Shown one piece after another: positions 21,817 to 21,852 of a stretch of DNA of 21,852 nt. The position numbers were made by a program, and so were the translations under genes. Each line of letters starts with the position of its first letter. Within the stretch, counting starts at the first letter, position 1. This DNA comes from Planctomycetota bacterium (GTDB taxonomy: Bacteria > Planctomycetota > PUPC01). Below the pieces are notes generated by a model, which saw only the letters and a list, made by a program, of their open reading frames with translations, searched no databases and had not been told where the DNA came from. The stretch lies in assembly GCA_003559755.1 (NCBI GenBank), contig PWKM01000340.1, positions 1 through 21,852 of the forward strand, written 5' to 3'.

Positions 21817-21852
21817 CGTCTTCCCTCCGGATCAAGGCCCCGTCGGCGGTCT

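Noticed and set aside
20537..21835. Frame-shifted 432-codon reading of the AICAR formyltransferase gene
   Set aside because: The alternate frame contains all family motifs; this one is Arg-rich shadow apart from the small leader-like tail reported separately.

Overview
This window is high-GC bacterial DNA from an organism with a diderm (Gram-negative-type) envelope, judging by an outer-membrane polysaccharide export lipoprotein, a second lipoprotein and a Wzz/O-antigen-polymerase style secretion set. The gene mix (very large TPR proteins, a stand-alone AICAR formyltransferase, a PdxJ of the NVNK/NIEGNP type, a PKD/M23 protein) would suit a planctomycete-like lineage such as Phycisphaerae, but this is inferred from gene style; no marker in the window settles it.

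Positions 1-6147, minus strand: an exopolysaccharide (EPS) assembly operon read right to left. A near-perfect sigma70-type promoter (TTGACA, 18 bp, TATAAT) lies just after gpsA. It is followed by an outer-membrane export lipoprotein (OPX/Wza family), a Wzz-type co-polymerase, an ExeA-like AAA ATPase of the kind found in PEP-CTERM/exosortase EPS loci, a CpsD-type tyrosine autokinase, an O-antigen ligase/polymerase-like membrane protein, and the start of a probable polysaccharide-deacetylase-like gene cut by the window edge. No exosortase or glycosyltransferase is visible, so the locus probably continues to the left.

Positions 6158-12106, minus strand: a 1611-residue TPR lipoprotein gene followed closely by gpsA (sn-glycerol-3-phosphate dehydrogenase). 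The TPR lipoprotein resembles in style the PrsT-type lipoproteins that accompany exosortase/EPS loci and may work with the export machine. It carries an in-frame 39-bp tandem duplication.

Positions 12283-13969, minus strand: a cytoplasmic TPR protein and ribosomal protein S20 (rpsT), separated by one base, under one good promoter. A divergent intergenic region (13970-14216) holds back-to-back promoters.

Positions 14217-19194, plus strand: a 674-residue protein combining an M23/LytM-like metallopeptidase region, a PKD domain and a golvesin/Xly-like carbohydrate-binding C-terminus, then a DinG-family Fe-S helicase with an N-terminal exonuclease domain that has lost catalytic residues. A strong hairpin at 19188-19220 separates it from the next, convergent block.

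Positions 19248-21816, minus strand: AICAR formyltransferase (without the IMP cyclohydrolase half), a GNAT acetyltransferase and pdxJ, probably one transcription unit. The window has no gene-free stretch above 300 bases. No tRNA, CRISPR array, insertion sequence or phage gene was seen.
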